The notes: generated by a model from the sequence alone, not told the origin. A stretch of 64,000 nt of DNA from Marisa cornuarietis (GCA_004794655.1 SMMW01000015.1:248001-312000), one strand, 5' to 3'; positions 46,459 through 58,861 are shown, numbered from the stretch's first letter. Program-made: numbers and translations.

Positions 46459-46872
46459 GTGATCTTTCATCCATGGTGGGGATTCCCTTCGGTCTTTGGC
46501 TGTTTAGAAACAAACAGCCAATCAACAATCGCTCGTGTTAGTTTACATTTACTACCCAAACAATTTCGCAGAGATTCGCCTGAGTGTGAAGATAGAAGCA
46601 GCCTTCAACAAAATTATGACAAAGAAGAAAGATCGCACGGCAATCTATTGAACTGTGCGATTCAGCTACTTGCTGACTTAATCGAAGAACATATTAAGGC
46701 GGCCCTCTTTGCGTCCTTATCAAACACATAGACTGCGAAGAAAAAAACTTGAACTTTGGGAAAAAAGGTAAAAGTTGCAGCCAATGCTTGTGATGAGCAG
46801 AAAAAATGGGACCAGATAAAAAATGTGGTCCATTGTATACGTCAGCACCATGAAGAGGGTACCAATTGCAAG
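46459..46872 (+). pseudogene. Myb/SANT-like partner protein of the Harbinger element
   Basis: The + strand frame contains IQLLADLIEEHIKAALFASL, SNT, a stop, TAKKKT, then LGKKVKVAANACDEQKKWDQ and IKNVV. It ends at a strong donor (TGCAAG|GTAAGC, 46872/46873). The succession L-x-x-L-I-E-x-H, L-F-x-x-L-S-N-T, T-A-K-K-K and W-x-x-I is that of the Myb/SANT-like DNA-binding proteins encoded by PIF/Harbinger transposons. They carry the transposase to its DNA. Two stops (46729 and about 46750) interrupt it. The divergent placement, about 90 bases from the transposase piece, is the usual two-gene layout. Confidence 0.75.
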
Positions 46873-46879
46873 GTAAGCT

Positions 46880-47289
46880 TATTATTGTAACCGAACTGAC
46901 GGTCGCTACACTTACACTGCCCTAGTGCCATAAATCAGTCCGTTCCTCTTTCTAGTCCTAGGGGAGAGGACGGAAGTTCTAGCTCTCGCTAGTCGGGTGC
47001 GTTATCTCATATACTGCCTCGCATTGTGTTCTTTTTTTTTCCTTCCATCTATGGCACCCGCACTCAGCCGAACTTGCAGTCCACAAAAGAGCCTGCTTTC
47101 CTCTAAACCAAAGTGTGTTCTCTGCGGTGTATCTCTCAGCTCGTTGATCTTCATGTGTGTTCTGCTGATTGACTCAATTACAATGGATGACACAATTTCT
47201 ATCTCTCTACTGATTCTCATTCATCTTGTTCACACGACAAGGGCACATACATCACACTAGCATACGGACTAAGACGCTTACACAAATAA
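46880..47289. other. No recognised feature
   Basis: Moderately C+G-rich sequence between the Harbinger remnant and the next terminal-inverted-repeat element. Its 87-codon plus frame (46997-47260) has no motif. Confidence 0.4.
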
Positions 47290-48512
47290 CCCAGATAGCA
47301 TTTAAACCTTTTATAAATGTTTTATAAATGTTCTCACAAAATGTTTGAATAATGTTTGCAGAAAATGTTTCGAAAATGTTTATTTTGCACATTGGAAAAA
47401 TGTTTTCTTACTGTTTACATTCAAACTATTTTAAAACTTATTTTCTACCTGTTGAAGCTCTTTTATAAACATGTTCCTGTAAAGCATTTAATAGTTGTGT
47501 CACAACCTCGGGAAGCTTGACTCTCACTTTCTCTCTCTCTTCTAATTGACGTGCACGGGCCAGACAAATACAGGTTCTTTTGCACAAAATAAATTTTATC
47601 TACAGATAAAAAAATGTCTTCCACTCCTCAATCTAATTCAGCCCCTTCTCATTTTCCCTGATTCTCTCACGTCACACATCTTTTGACATCATCTATAGGC
47701 ATAGGCACGGTCATAACACTGCATCATGGAAAGACATTAATACGCCACAAGACAGAGAATATCCATACGGAGAATATCCAAAGATAAGATCTGAACTCTA
47801 GCCCACTTACAATAGCAGGAACAAGCCAGGGTTTTAACTACTACACTATAGTAACATCTTGCTTTCGAGTGCGGCAACATACAGTGACTTTTAATTTAGA
47901 ATGGCGCCATCTCTTGTATTCTGACTGCAGTTGTTATCTTCAACGTTTTACCGTATTTCTAGGAAGGCTCACTAAGAAAACGGTGATAACAATCTTGTTT
48001 TTGAAACGAAAATTATCTTCTCTGAGCGTTAGCAAGGAAAACAATCCAACCTTGCGTCAATACAAAGTGCATGGTGTGTAACTGCTTTGAGATGACTAAT
48101 TTTACAACAGTTTTCAAACCTACAAATCTATAGTACCAAAAAAGATAGATTTCATTAGAATACACATTAGTGTTTGAATATTACTTAATAGTAAGCATCT
48201 ATATTCTGTTCTATAGCTTCCATCCTCTGTGGTTTCTCTCATTCAACAATCCCTTACTACGTCATACATTCTACGTCATACTCACTACATCATAATCCTA
48301 TGTCATATATCTTAAGAAGTTTTTTGGCAAATGTTTACATAACATTTATTTAATATTTTTGATTAAATGTTATGTTTCCTACCATTTTAAAATGTTTGCA
48401 TTTCAGTTTTATTCGGTAAATGTTTCTAAAATTTTTGATATCAAACTTTTACATTATTACAACTAAGTTAGCGTTTTTAAAACGTTTATAAAATGTTTCA
48501 TTGCTATCTGGG
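47290..48512. mobile_element. Non-autonomous terminal-inverted-repeat element
   Basis: The left end is CCCAGATAGCATTTAAACC (47290) and the right end is the inverse of CCCAGATAGCAATGAAAC (ending 48512). It is flanked by AAATAA (47284-47289) and AAGTAA (48513-48518), a probable 6-bp duplication with one mismatch. Both subterminal regions (about 47300-47480 and 48320-48500) are packed with AAATGTTT/AAACATTT-like motifs, often near TTTATAAA. The 1.2-kb interior has no transposase. Superfamily not determined. Confidence 0.85.
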
Positions 48513-48642
48513 AAGTAAGTTCAGAGGTAAATTTTATTTACATTATATACACCTATAATTACTAATATCCCTATCCTAACTAACCTACCTAACTAAATCC
48601 TAACACCTAACTCCCTGGGGTGGGGGAAAGAGGGGGTGTAGC

Positions 48643-48810
48643 GACGAGAGCCTCTTTGCAGCGGACCAAGCTACCTTGCGGTAGGCTTGTTACTTCTCTT
48701 GCACTCAGGTGGGGGGGGGAAGGGAAAGGTTGGGGAGGTAGTTAGGGTGACGAGAGCCTCTTTTCAGCAGACCAACCTACCTTGTGGTAGGCTTGATACT
48801 TCTCTCGCAC
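48643..48810 (+). repeat. 106-bp-period tandem duplication
   Basis: GACGAGAGCCTCTTTGCAGC with the following 42 bases (48643-48704) recurs at 48749-48810 with about five substitutions. A G-rich run is in between. Confidence 0.85.
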
Positions 48811-49299
48811 CCTGTACCTGCAGGTTTACTGCTCGTCCAAACAGGTCCAGAGACGTTTGTTTGTTTGTTTGTTTATTTAGTTGGAAAGTGCTTCCACCTT
48901 GCAGTGATTTCGCACTATGGGGGGAAAGGGAGAGGGGAGGAAACCGGAGTACCCGGAGAAAACCCCCGCCACCCAGCCCTGCGAACAGGTGTCACATACA
49001 GAGAGTGTCCCGAGACGAGATCTGAACCCTGAGCCGCTCACTGCAGTGGTGACAAGCGAGTGTCCGGGGCCCAGCGGTCCAGAGACCGACTTTTCTCTGT
49101 TATTTATACTGAAATAGCTGGGTGCTACGTCACCCCTTTGTGCGGTCTGCCTGCCTCGCGATGCTCTGCTCGCGCGTCCAAGCATGGGGTGGAAGGGGGT
49201 GCAGGATAGAGGGAAGAAAGCACTGTCTGCGTCACAAGCTGCCTAGCGCTCCCGCTACATTATAATTGACTCAGACTCAGTATAGCGTTGACAACTATA

Positions 49300-50586
49300 T
49301 GGCGTCAAACTAGGCAGCCGCCTAGGGCCTCCAATTGATGGGGGCCTTGCACAGGACTCAAAAAAAAATTTTTAGATAAAAAATTGCTTAACTAATTTTC
49401 TACTATTGTGGTAGAGGCTGGTCAAGATGCCAGCTGGGGGCCGATTGGTCGGTGGAGAGGGTGGATGGCGCTGACTGGCACGCGCTAGCGCTGCCGTCCT
49501 TCAGGCCCAAGGCACATTACCCCTATCGACATCCAGGTCACTGTTAGCCAAGGGTCCAGTATGTTGACCATAGAACGGTACATGTCTGTCATGGCCCCTT
49601 CGCCTGGTCGTAACATATTTACGAGAGGTGGAAAACACTTTCCCTTTCAAAGTCAACAACAACAACAACAACAGCGAGAGCACATTTCCAGCTGCCACAA
49701 GCTTGAGACGATGGAAAGTGCGCAAACAGTTCGATTATGAAAGCATAGGGGCCTAGATAAATCACTGACGACTGATCTAAAAGAAAAATATCCTGTGGAG
49801 TTTTTTAATGTTTTGTTAGATCAAGCACTTTAAAAGTGGTTGACTGCACGTTTCAAGCAAATGGACCGTCACTTTGGTCATTTTGGATTTCTGCACAATA
49901 TCAAAAGAATTGCAGAATTCGACCAAAACGATTTGATGAAATGTTGCGAGATTTGAATATTGCACTCACCAATGCATGTCATTGTGGTTCAGATCGATAT
50001 TGATCCAAGGATTTCTGCAATGAATTGCAAATATTTTCTAACATTGTTCCAGATACTGTTTCGTCTTCTCTCGATGCTTTACGTTTTATTTATGATCATT
50101 GTTTGAATACTGCTATTCCAAGTGTCACTATAGCCTTCTTATAGCATTGACAATTCCCATCAATGTTGCATCGGGTGAAAGAAGTTTTTCCAAGTTGAAA
50201 TCAATCAAAAATTATTTGAGAACGGCTATGACGCGAGAACTCCTGAAAAGTCTGGCAATGATATCTATAGAACGAAATATATATCGTCCAGTCTCTGGAT
50301 TATTCACAATTTATTCGAGACTTTGCTGCCATCAAAGCAAGAAAAGTTGATTTTTGTTGGAGGTTTATGACATCTGCACGAATATGAGCTTACAGGCCGC
50401 TAGTTGAACGCTACAGAATATGCGCTAGATGAATTTCAGTTATTTGTTGGTTTAGATGTTTTACAGGTAGGTTTTCAGTAAATTGCGTAATTTAATTTTT
50501 CGGTGTTTATTTTTTATTTTTCTATTTCATTTGTGGCCACCAAATTCACTTTGCCTGGGGCCTCCAATTACCTAAGGCCGGCCCTG
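49300..50586 (+). mobile_element. hAT remnant, copy of a second family
   Basis: The right terminus is the inverse of CAGGGCCGGCCTTAGGTAAT, ending at 50586. The left side has the subterminal block GCCGCCTAGGGCCTCCAATT (about 49318). A CCTCCAATT block is present inside both ends. It encodes a hAT C-terminal domain (50120-50290). The left terminus and target duplication were not resolved. The CAGGGCCGG end resembles that of the element at 58431-61158. Confidence 0.72.
49860..50350 (+). pseudogene. hAT transposase C-terminus (ZMYM1-like type)
   Basis: The + strand reading RFKQMDRHFGHFGFLHNI is followed, after several frameshifts, by LLIALTIPINVASGERSFSK and LKSIKNYLRTAMTRELLKSL (50127-50245). 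The P-V/I-x-x-A-S-G/C-E-R-S-F-S-x-L-K-x-I-K pattern is the hAT dimerisation domain. The N-terminal zinc finger and most of the catalytic core are gone. Confidence 0.82.
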
Positions 50587-51588
50587 ATACTGTTCCGCAT
50601 TTTGCTAAATCAAAATTCTGTCCAGGCAGATAAATGTGTGTTGAAATGATTATTTATATATTGTGTAGAGGTAGACAGATGTGCACCTCAATTATTATTT
50701 TTATTTTGTGCAGGAAACCCACTTCAAAGGAAAAAGTCTTGCAAGTCTTTTCACAGGGCACAAATATCACATCATTTCTTCTTCCCCCCAAACACTCACA
50801 TATGTACATGAACTCACATATAACCCACACTAAAAATGGGGAACTGAAAAAACAAATAGGACCCTGGGAGAAATCTGTGCCACAGCGACAAAGCAGCCTG
50901 GCACAAAGTTCACACACAAACTTACTGTAAAACAGACTGCAAGGAGGCTTTTCCTCTTGACAACATGAGCAGAAAGAAAAAATTACATAAAGAGGAGAAG
51001 ATGATCTTCCCCCTATATTTTGACATGCAGGCACAAGAGGCAAAGAATTAACAAGAATGGTCAACAGTAAGAGTAATATCTTCATACAACTGATTATTAA
51101 GCAATGGCAGCATTAAGTTCAAGCTAATCTTAAGTGTTTTTCCTCTTTCTTTTTTTCCATGCTTGATGTATGTTTACAAATAAAGCGATATGATGGAGAT
51201 GACGATAATGATACTATAAAGACTTACATAGAAGATAATGATCTTAACTTATCATACTGTACATGTGTTTGAGAGAGTAAATAAAGATACTAATTTAGTA
51301 AACATTCAATAGTATTACAGATTATGCACATTAAAACTATATAATCGTCAAGTGTTGATCACATTACCTAAAACAAAAACAAAGGCAAAACAAAAGCACA
51401 CAAACAGAAGCACAAAATAAACAGAAATAAAAGAGATAACAAGATGAGGGGGAAGAGGAATGTAGAGAAGGACTAGCAGGCGCCTCATTAGTCCACAAAT
51501 TAAATGCATTCTCACTCTTTTTTTAAAAATCCTTCGCATTGGATGTAGAGAAAGTAGGTACTGTTCAGAAGCTTAAGCATGCACATGC

Positions 51589-51619
<31 letters not shown>

Positions 51620-51632
51620 CACACACAAACAT
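50587..51632. other. Flank and probable 3' region of the next LINE
   Basis: No assigned gene. A poly-A run (51589-51605) continues into (AC)n to 51627. A minus-strand 143-codon frame at 50654-51085 is discussed as a finding. Confidence 0.4.
51589..51627 (+). repeat. Poly-A followed by (AC)n
   Basis: A run of A at 51589-51605 passes into (AC)n ending at 51627. It sits just beyond the C-terminus of the minus-strand L1/Tx1-like ORF2, so on that strand it appears as (GT)n then poly-T. Confidence 0.9.
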
Positions 51633-54600
51633 TCAATGTGTGAAGAGGAGCTGCTTGTATGGTATCCATTTTTGCAAGACACGTTCTGGCTTACTATTTA
51701 TTGTGTAGTAATATTTTTCTACATGGTATCTTTTCTTTAGTTCCATTACAAATGAGTTCACATTTAGCTGGATAGTGAAACATTTGCACCAGTAAATATA
51801 AAACTTTGCCATAATTAAAATAAGACTGAATATCTTGTCTATCATAATTTCATTTTGGACTCCAAATATTATTAGCTGTTTTTTTACTTCTATCTGTTCA
51901 CAATGCGTACATTTTTCTTTTAACTTGGTAAAGATATCCTTCTAAAAGTTTTTAACAATAATACAATCGAACAACAAGTGTTCTATAGATTCTCTTGACT
52001 GAGTGCAGAAGGACCAAAGATCTGAATCTCTTAGTTTTATTTGATATAATAGTGTGTTTGTAGCTAAAACACGATGCAGAATACGATACTGAAACCATTT
52101 AAGTTTTGTATCCATTATAACAGTAAAAGGATGAGCAAATATTTGTCCCCACTGTAGGTCTGGAAAATCTTTTTCCCATTTTCTAATACATGTAGGAGGC
52201 ATCTGTGGACATAACAGTTTAGTGTATATACCTTTTGTGCCTTTTTGTGCTTGATTATGGCTAACAGTGGTGCATAGCATGTAGTGTTTCTGTCTGGTTG
52301 ATTCCATAAATGGCCAATCTTTCCTTTATATTTGACAATGGCCATGATTCTACTATAGTAATCTAAACAATTTACATTTTTGCCATATATTTGTTGGAAT
52401 GCTTCAAATTTTATAGGTGTTCCATTATTATCAAGTAAATCCCTAATTTTTATAATATTATAATTTAACCATTTTTCTACTGTTTTTAGTGTATCAGTTT
52501 TGGACAGAAAAGTATTTTAAAAAAATAGCGGCTCGTGCAGAAATTCTGTGACTGACAGGGGGGTAAATCTAATGCAAAAGTCTGAAAAAATAGTGAATAC
52601 ATCTTTCCAAAACACATTTGTTTCAGTAATACTTTCCAGAAAATATCCTCCAAACTGTTGAAAAGTTGAGATCTGTGGATGAATTGAATTCAAAAGGTAC
52701 TTCCATCCTGCATTTGATGTACAAATCTTCCTTATCCATGTCAACTTGAGTGCACTATGAAAAACATTGACATCCACTACCTTTAATCCCCCTTCTGAAT
52801 ATTTCCTGACAACAGTGTTTTTTTTAATTTTGTGAATTTTTTTCTTCCAAATGAATTCAAAGGCTGACTGACTAATTTTGTTAAGAATATTCTTACCAGG
52901 ACAAGGAAGAGTAATAAATAGATAGGTAAATAAAGACAGTATAAGGGATTTGAAAACAACATTTCTCCCTATTGGTGTGAGATCTCTTGCCTTCCATTCC
53001 GTCATAATCCTGTGCATTTTAGTAAAATTCTTTTTGTAGTTAATGTTTATAACAGCTTCAAGGTCTAGGGAAAAGGTAATACCAAGAACTGTAAATCTTT
53101 CGGGATTCCATTGAATTTTTAAATGAGTCATATAGCGTATCAAGCAGCCTCGATTAATACCAATCCAAACAGCAGCAGTTTTATCAAAGTTAATATTGAG
53201 ACCTGAAAACCGAGCAAACTTCTCTAATTCACAAACAGTTGCTTCAAAAGATTCTTTAGATCCATCAAAAAACAATGACATGTCATCCACAAATTGCGAC
53301 ACTAAGAATGATTTGTTTCCCACAACTATACCTTTAATATCAGCATTATCTCTTAGTAAAATGGAGAGAATGTCCGCGCATATAATGAAGATATATGGCG
53401 AAAGAGGGTCTCCCTGTCTACAACCTCGTTCTATACGAAAACGTTGAGAGACACGACCATTTACAATAAGGCAAGATTCTGTATCTTTATAAAATACATT
53501 TACCCATCGCAAAAGGTCTGGTCCAAAATTAAACAATCTAAGGGCTTTCTGAATAAATGAGTGTGCAACCGAATCAAAAGCTTTCTCAAAGTCCACTAGC
53601 AGTAGCAAACCTGGCTTCTGTTGTAACTGAGTATAGTATAATATATCGTATACTAGTCTAATATTATCTGCAGTCGATCTTCCTTGTATGAAACCTCTCT
53701 GATCCTCATGAATAATAGAAGGTATAACCCGTTTTATTCTCTGAGCTATACAAGCTGAGGCAATTTTATATGACACATTTAATAGAGAGATTGGGCGCCA
53801 ATTTTTTAACAGATGCTTGTGTTTGTCTCCTTTTGGTATTAGTGTTATAACTCCTTGTCTCTGTGTTACGGATAAACTACCCATTTTAAACCCCTCATTT
53901 AATGATCTTATTAGAAATATTCCCAAATCTTTCCAAAAAAAATTTGAAGAACTCTACTGGGAAGCCATCATTTCCAGGGCTTTTATCATTCTTCATTTCT
54001 CTAAGAGCTCTGCCTGGTTCTTTTTCTGTTATTAAACCTTCTAAGTCATTGTTTTCATCTTCAGTTAGCATTGGGAAGTTGTTATTTTCCAGATAGTTTG
54101 GTTCAAACTCTAATAATTCAGACTCCCTACTTCTGTACAATTCTCTATAATATGCTTCGCATTCTTCTGTAATCAATTCTTGATCACAGAGAATTTCCCC
54201 ATTTTCCTTCTCTATTGCCTTCATTAATTTACTTACAAAATGTCTTTTCTCTAAATTGCAAAAAATATTTAGAATTTTTTTCTCCTTCGAAAATCCATTT
54301 TGCCTTCGATCTTATCCTCAAGCCTTCAACTCTATGTTCTCTAATATTCTGAAGTTCATTTTGCAGTGCTGCAAGATGTAATGTGGAGTCTTCAGTCATG
54401 TTTTCTTCTATGTTACTCATTTGTTGTTTTAGCTCTTTCTCTCTTGTAATCTGCTTCTTCTTTTTGGCAGATGCATAAGCTATACTGGCTCCCCTTATCT
54501 GTAAAAGTATCATTTCAAAAAATAGTTGATCACTAATTTGGAGGTGAAGATCAGAAGGAGAAATGGAGTTAAGTACGTGATTCACGACAATAATTATGGT

Positions 54601-55463
54601 AAAGCTGCATATTGTTCTCTAGTCTCGCTATTAATAAACCTCTTGGCTAATTGTATGTACTCTTCATCTTTAAGAAGGGATTTATTGAACTTCCAGTATG
54701 TCTTACATTTTCCATGATTTCTTCCTAGCTGAAGTGATATCGTTATAGGGGAATGGTCAGATCTATAGGATGGTTCTATCTTTGCTGAAGTAACTTCCCC
54801 AGTTAATGTTTCTGATATGAGAAAGAAATCTAACCTAGCCTGTTGTAGTGGGTGTCTCTTCCGACAAGTAAAACCTTTAGTCTCAGAATGCATCTGTCTC
54901 CAAATATCCACTAGATTAAACTCTTCAATAATATTTTTTACTATTTTCCTCGAATTGGGATTATTTATTCTTTTGTAATTTTTATAATCAAGAGGTGGGT
55001 TTAACACCAGGTTCCAATCACCAGTCATGATGACGTTAACGTTTTCTGGATTATGCAGCTTCTCTTTAAGTTCACCCTAAAAAGCTGGGCTATCATTATT
55101 TGGGCCATGAACGTTAATTAGCAGATACTCAGAGTCATCGATGCACACTTTTAAAATCATAAAGTTTCCAGCTGGATCATTGTATAGATCTTTGTATTTG
55201 TATTCAAAGTTATTATTGAATAATATTGCCAGACCTTTAGCGTTTGAACTGTGAGAATTAAAGTAGACATCATATCCCCATTTTGCTTTGACAATATGTT
55301 CTATTTTTGGGGTAAAATGGGTTTCTTGTATACAGTATACGTTGTATTTTTTTTCTTTGAGGAAATGGAGAATGTCATCTCTTTTGTTCGGGTCTCCCAA
55401 GCCTCGACAGTTCATAGAACATATAGTTAATTTATCCATTATTTTTAATTTAAAAAAATGCAC
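51633..55463 (-). pseudogene. L1/Tx1-like ORF2: endonuclease and reverse transcriptase
   Basis: The minus-strand endonuclease has SMNCRGLGDPNKRDDIL, IQETHFT, INVHGPNND, a frameshift at a stop near 55077, then MTGDWNLVLNPPLDY, RLDFFLIS and SYRSDHSPI. The linker spans frames to 54224. The RT (53926-52517) is open for 469 codons: NWRPISLLNVSYKI, QRGFIQGRSTADNI, LLLVDFEKAFDSV, GCRQGDPLSPYIFII, the catalytic FVDD (about 53290), LNINFDKTAAVWIG and the C-terminal EFIWKKK. The tail continues at 52307-51942 (WFQYRILHRVLATN, ESIEHLLFDC) and 51845-51633 (AKFYIYWCKC, VLQKWIPY). GCRQGDPLSPYIF and the LLFDC...FIY tail indicate the L1/Tx1 group. At least five frameshifts or stops. Confidence 0.92.
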
Positions 55464-55469
55464 GATACA

Positions 55470-56500
55470 AATTCAAGAATATCCACTTTTCTACCAGGGC
55501 AGCGATCTGGACAGTTTTTTAAGTAAGGGGACCTGCACAAAGAGACGTAACTAAACTGTCTCCTCTTCCAAAAGCAAAGGAAAATAACAAAGTACAGAGC
55601 AACAAAAACACATAACAGCAAACAAGAGGGCTGGCACGGTGGCGCAGCAAGTCCACAGCATTTTGCCATGAGCGGTTTTCACAAATGTGCAGATGTTGAT
55701 GTCGATGATGCATATTATTACAGAATGGGATGACATAAAAGTCCCGCTGTGTATCTGCGATCGCGTCGGTGAGCTTTCAGTTGTGTATAGGCGTAACTTT
55801 TATTTACGGCTGCGTATTTTTCTTTATGTTGATGCGAAACATGGAGAAAAAAAACACCTTAAAAAGTAAATATTCACAAAAGGTTCAAATAAATATTTCA
55901 TTGTGTCAATGCCGTTCACTTTTATGCTTTAAATAAAAATAAAATGATAAATAAAATAAAAAATATAAAGGGTCTATATATATATATATAAAGGGGGAGG
56001 GGGTACACGTGCGTCCGGTAACCCATCCTTGGCTCTACATATTTCCAACTAGTTTCTTCACTCCCCTTATTAAAGTTTTTATATATAGGCTGGGGAAAAA
56101 CCAACAAAACGAAAAATTTATGTGCCTTAGATGTTGATTAAATGTATGAAAAGGGTATATAAGCTTCGAAAAAAAAATTGTTACTTACTAGTTTGGAGAG
56201 TAAATCGAATATGTCCATGAATTTTCAGTTTCTACACGCCGAATATCTACACAAATAAGTTGTCTTGCAGACTACAAGTCAGCGTTGTACTGCCAGAGAT
56301 ACAAATATAGCTGGCCACCACAGATACTTTAAGAATAAGATTTTGTCCAAGAACACACTGATTTTCGGCATTTGTGTCTCACATTTACACAAGTGAGTTT
56401 TCCAATGTTTTGCTTATGTTTTTCATATCAGTGTTGCTGGCATCACTTACAGCTAGGTGGGTGTTGTTCCTTGCTAGCGTCATGCTGATGAAGGACCATC
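55470..56500. other. Inter-ORF spacer of the L1/Tx1-like LINE
   Basis: No coding region recognised. It contains an (AT)n stretch (55976-55992). A spacer of 1 kb is long for an L1-type element, so it may include another insertion. Confidence 0.4.
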
Positions 56501-56507
56501 ACTGTCT

Positions 56508-57647
56508 CTAGTACAGGCTTCGGTGCCTGTACCCAGGTAATTGAAGGAGTCGAATAGGTCGTAGGAGAGAAGTGGGAGCATGATGGTGGTGTTGCCTTCG
56601 GTCTTGCTGTCGTCGCTGTTCTCCCTGACGATGTCGCTGCTGCTTATTTTGGTCCCAGCTCTGTCGCTGCTGCTGTCGATCCTCACTTGTTACTCCTACC
56701 AGTTTCTTCTCGATGGGGTCTGTGTCCCCGTTTTTGACCTCCATTATTATCAAGTCTAGTAGTTTCACGAACAACCGACCTCCTGCCGCCGACCAAGCAT
56801 CCAACACTCCTTCGTGTTGCCTCAGACGATTTAGTCTTTGTAAATTTAAGCTAGTCATGTCATCTGTGATGACAATGTTTGAGCCCTTAAGTCGATTTCG
56901 TGCTTTGATAACCTTATCTCTGTCCTTGCGCGACAAAACTTTTATAATAACTGGTCGAGGTTTGTTCGTCGTCACTTTCCCTACTCGGTGAAGTGTCGAA
57001 ATTTTGGCACTATCAATGTCTGTCAAACCAAGCACATGCTGAATAGTATACAGTACCTTTTTTTCACAGTACGCAGGTGTTTCTTCTTTTGTGTCCCCCT
57101 GTATCCCGAACACACGCACAGATTCATGTCGTGAGTACCGTTCCAGCACGTTGATTTGTTCTTTTTGTTCTGCACATTGTATTCTCAAACTGTGAGACTC
57201 TTCTTCCAAGCATATAACTTGTTTTTGGGCTTGTTCTAAGAGATTTTTTAGTTGATCATTTTCTGTTTTGAATTCAAACAGAGTGCTTGTAAGGATTTCT
57301 ATTTTATAATCAATTTGTTCCGCAAGTGAACATTAGCTGGTCTTTATCAGAATTTTCATTGAATCGGTCGCTTTTTGTAAGGCCTCAAGTCTTTCTACAA
57401 TAGCAGCATTGTCACCTTGTTTGACGAGAAAGGCCTGCGTGAGCAGCATTTGTTGCCTGTCTCTAAACTGGGATGGCCTACCTTTTTTGGTACTGCTATC
57501 CGATTTCTCACGAATGCGGCCTGTCCTCCCTTCTCCGTCCGTTGTTTTGGAGTTTTCCATAGTACTTTCTTCTGAACTTGAAGCCTTCTTTCTTTTTTTA
57601 TCTTCTCTTTGTTTCCTTGAGGCCATAACATGGTCTGTGTTCATCAA
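56508..57647 (-). pseudogene. L1/Tx1-like ORF1 RNA-binding protein
   Basis: One minus-strand frame from an ATG at 57647 to a stop at 56508, interrupted only by an in-frame TAA at 57333-57335. The N-terminal part is lysine/serine-rich and basic (KQREDKKRKKASSSEES). After the TAA the frame continues through a coiled coil (EFKTENDQLKNLLEQAQKQV). Next comes an RRM-like domain with RHESVRVFGIQGDTKEE and HRVGKVTTNKPRPVIIKVLS, and a C-terminal domain with NIVITDDMTSLNLQRLNRLR. It ends in a Gln/Arg-rich tail. This is the ORF1 architecture of L1-type LINEs. With a single stop it is the least damaged transposon protein in the window. Confidence 0.88.
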
Positions 57648-57700
57648 TGTTTAGAGCACTTTGTTTACAAGTCGTCAGAAGCAGAACTCACCACGTCTCA

Positions 57701-58422
57701 CAATCAATTAAAAAACACAGCAGGTGCAGAAATTTTCTATTATCACCATTTGTACATTCCCTGGGGTTTTTTTTTCACTGCTTTTCAAGCATCATCAGCA
57801 TCAATTGAAAAGGTTTAGGGTAAAGTTTTTCTCCCATAGACAGGAGCATGACCGTCCGCCATGTTGAACATCGCTCACTCCTTGATAACGTGAAGCCAAT
57901 AATTTGTTGTAAATACAACATAAGTGATTACCTGCATCACACACACACACACTGGCACACACACACAAAATGGCATACGCGTAAACCAACAATTCCTGTA
58001 AATAAATGGATTTATTGGTAAACATGGATGCTTACATAAAATGCATTCATTTAACTAAGTTTGGAACACAAATCTTGCTATAATATATACATACAACAAA
58101 TTTGTATGGTACCTGTCTGGTGGTTTTGTCTTTTTTACTGATTGTGATGAGCAGCAGACAATCATCGTGCAACAGATGACACAATAAATTCAGGAGGACT
58201 GTAATAGTATATAAGTTAATGTTTTGGTAGAATATGTTTATCTTGCAAGTGATGATGTTAAAAATGAATGTAAATTGTTCATATTATGAAAAAAGCAATA
58301 GGAATAACCTAGGATTTGATAAATTAGTTACTTAGCACAGCTGCTGCTACACTATAGAGACCACTTAGTGTAGTTGACAAGAAAAGGGACACACTGATAC
58401 TAACTCTAGTCTAAAAGGTCAA
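57701..58422. other. Intergenic sequence
   Basis: No gene recognised. It includes a (CA/AC)n microsatellite at about 57939-57968. Confidence 0.4.
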
Positions 58423-58861
58423 GCTGTATGCAGGGCCGGCGCAAGGCTGTGTTGCGCCCTAGGCGAAAGACAAATACTGCGCCCCCCTTCCCCCTCCCAA
58501 AAATGAACCAGTTATCAAATATATATATATATATATACGTTTAGGCTTAACTCTGTTTTCTTAACTGAAATTTTTAACAACTATCATAGACTTACATTAA
58601 TTAAAGATCACAAGGCTGTGACGAGGGACCCGTTTGTGCAATTAAAAGTTTTGCAAAAAGTTGTAACACCACTATCGCAATTCTTTGCATCCACACAAGC
58701 AAATTAAGCATTATAAGAAATGAGAAAATAAAATGAAGGTAAAGAAAGAGACAAATCGTTCTATCACAGTGTATAAAAATCATGCGAACTTATCTTTACA
58801 AACTCTCATGATGTCGGGGGTGTAGGACAGTATGCACTGTTCACTCTTGTATGGCTAAATC

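Larger units (their letters stand above)
51633..57700 (-). mobile_element. L1/Tx1-like LINE, minus strand, ORF1 and ORF2
   Basis: Two-ORF element read from about 57.7 kb down to about 51.6 kb. ORF1 is at 57647-56508, a 1-kb spacer without clear coding follows, and ORF2 spans 55463-51633. The 5' untranslated start and the 3' end (perhaps in the A/AC-rich run at 51589-51627 or beyond) were not fixed, and no target duplication was found. It is the longest LINE in the window and relatively intact. The 147-750 fragment belongs to the same group. Confidence 0.88.

Noticed and set aside
48687..49185. Open frames on both strands in a C+G-rich block
   Set aside because: No recognisable domain; the frames overlap each other and a tandem duplication.
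55629..55660. tRNA-like SINE head (GGCACGGTGGCGCAGC)
   Set aside because: It resembles an A box, but no B box was found at the expected distance and no tail or target duplication is present.
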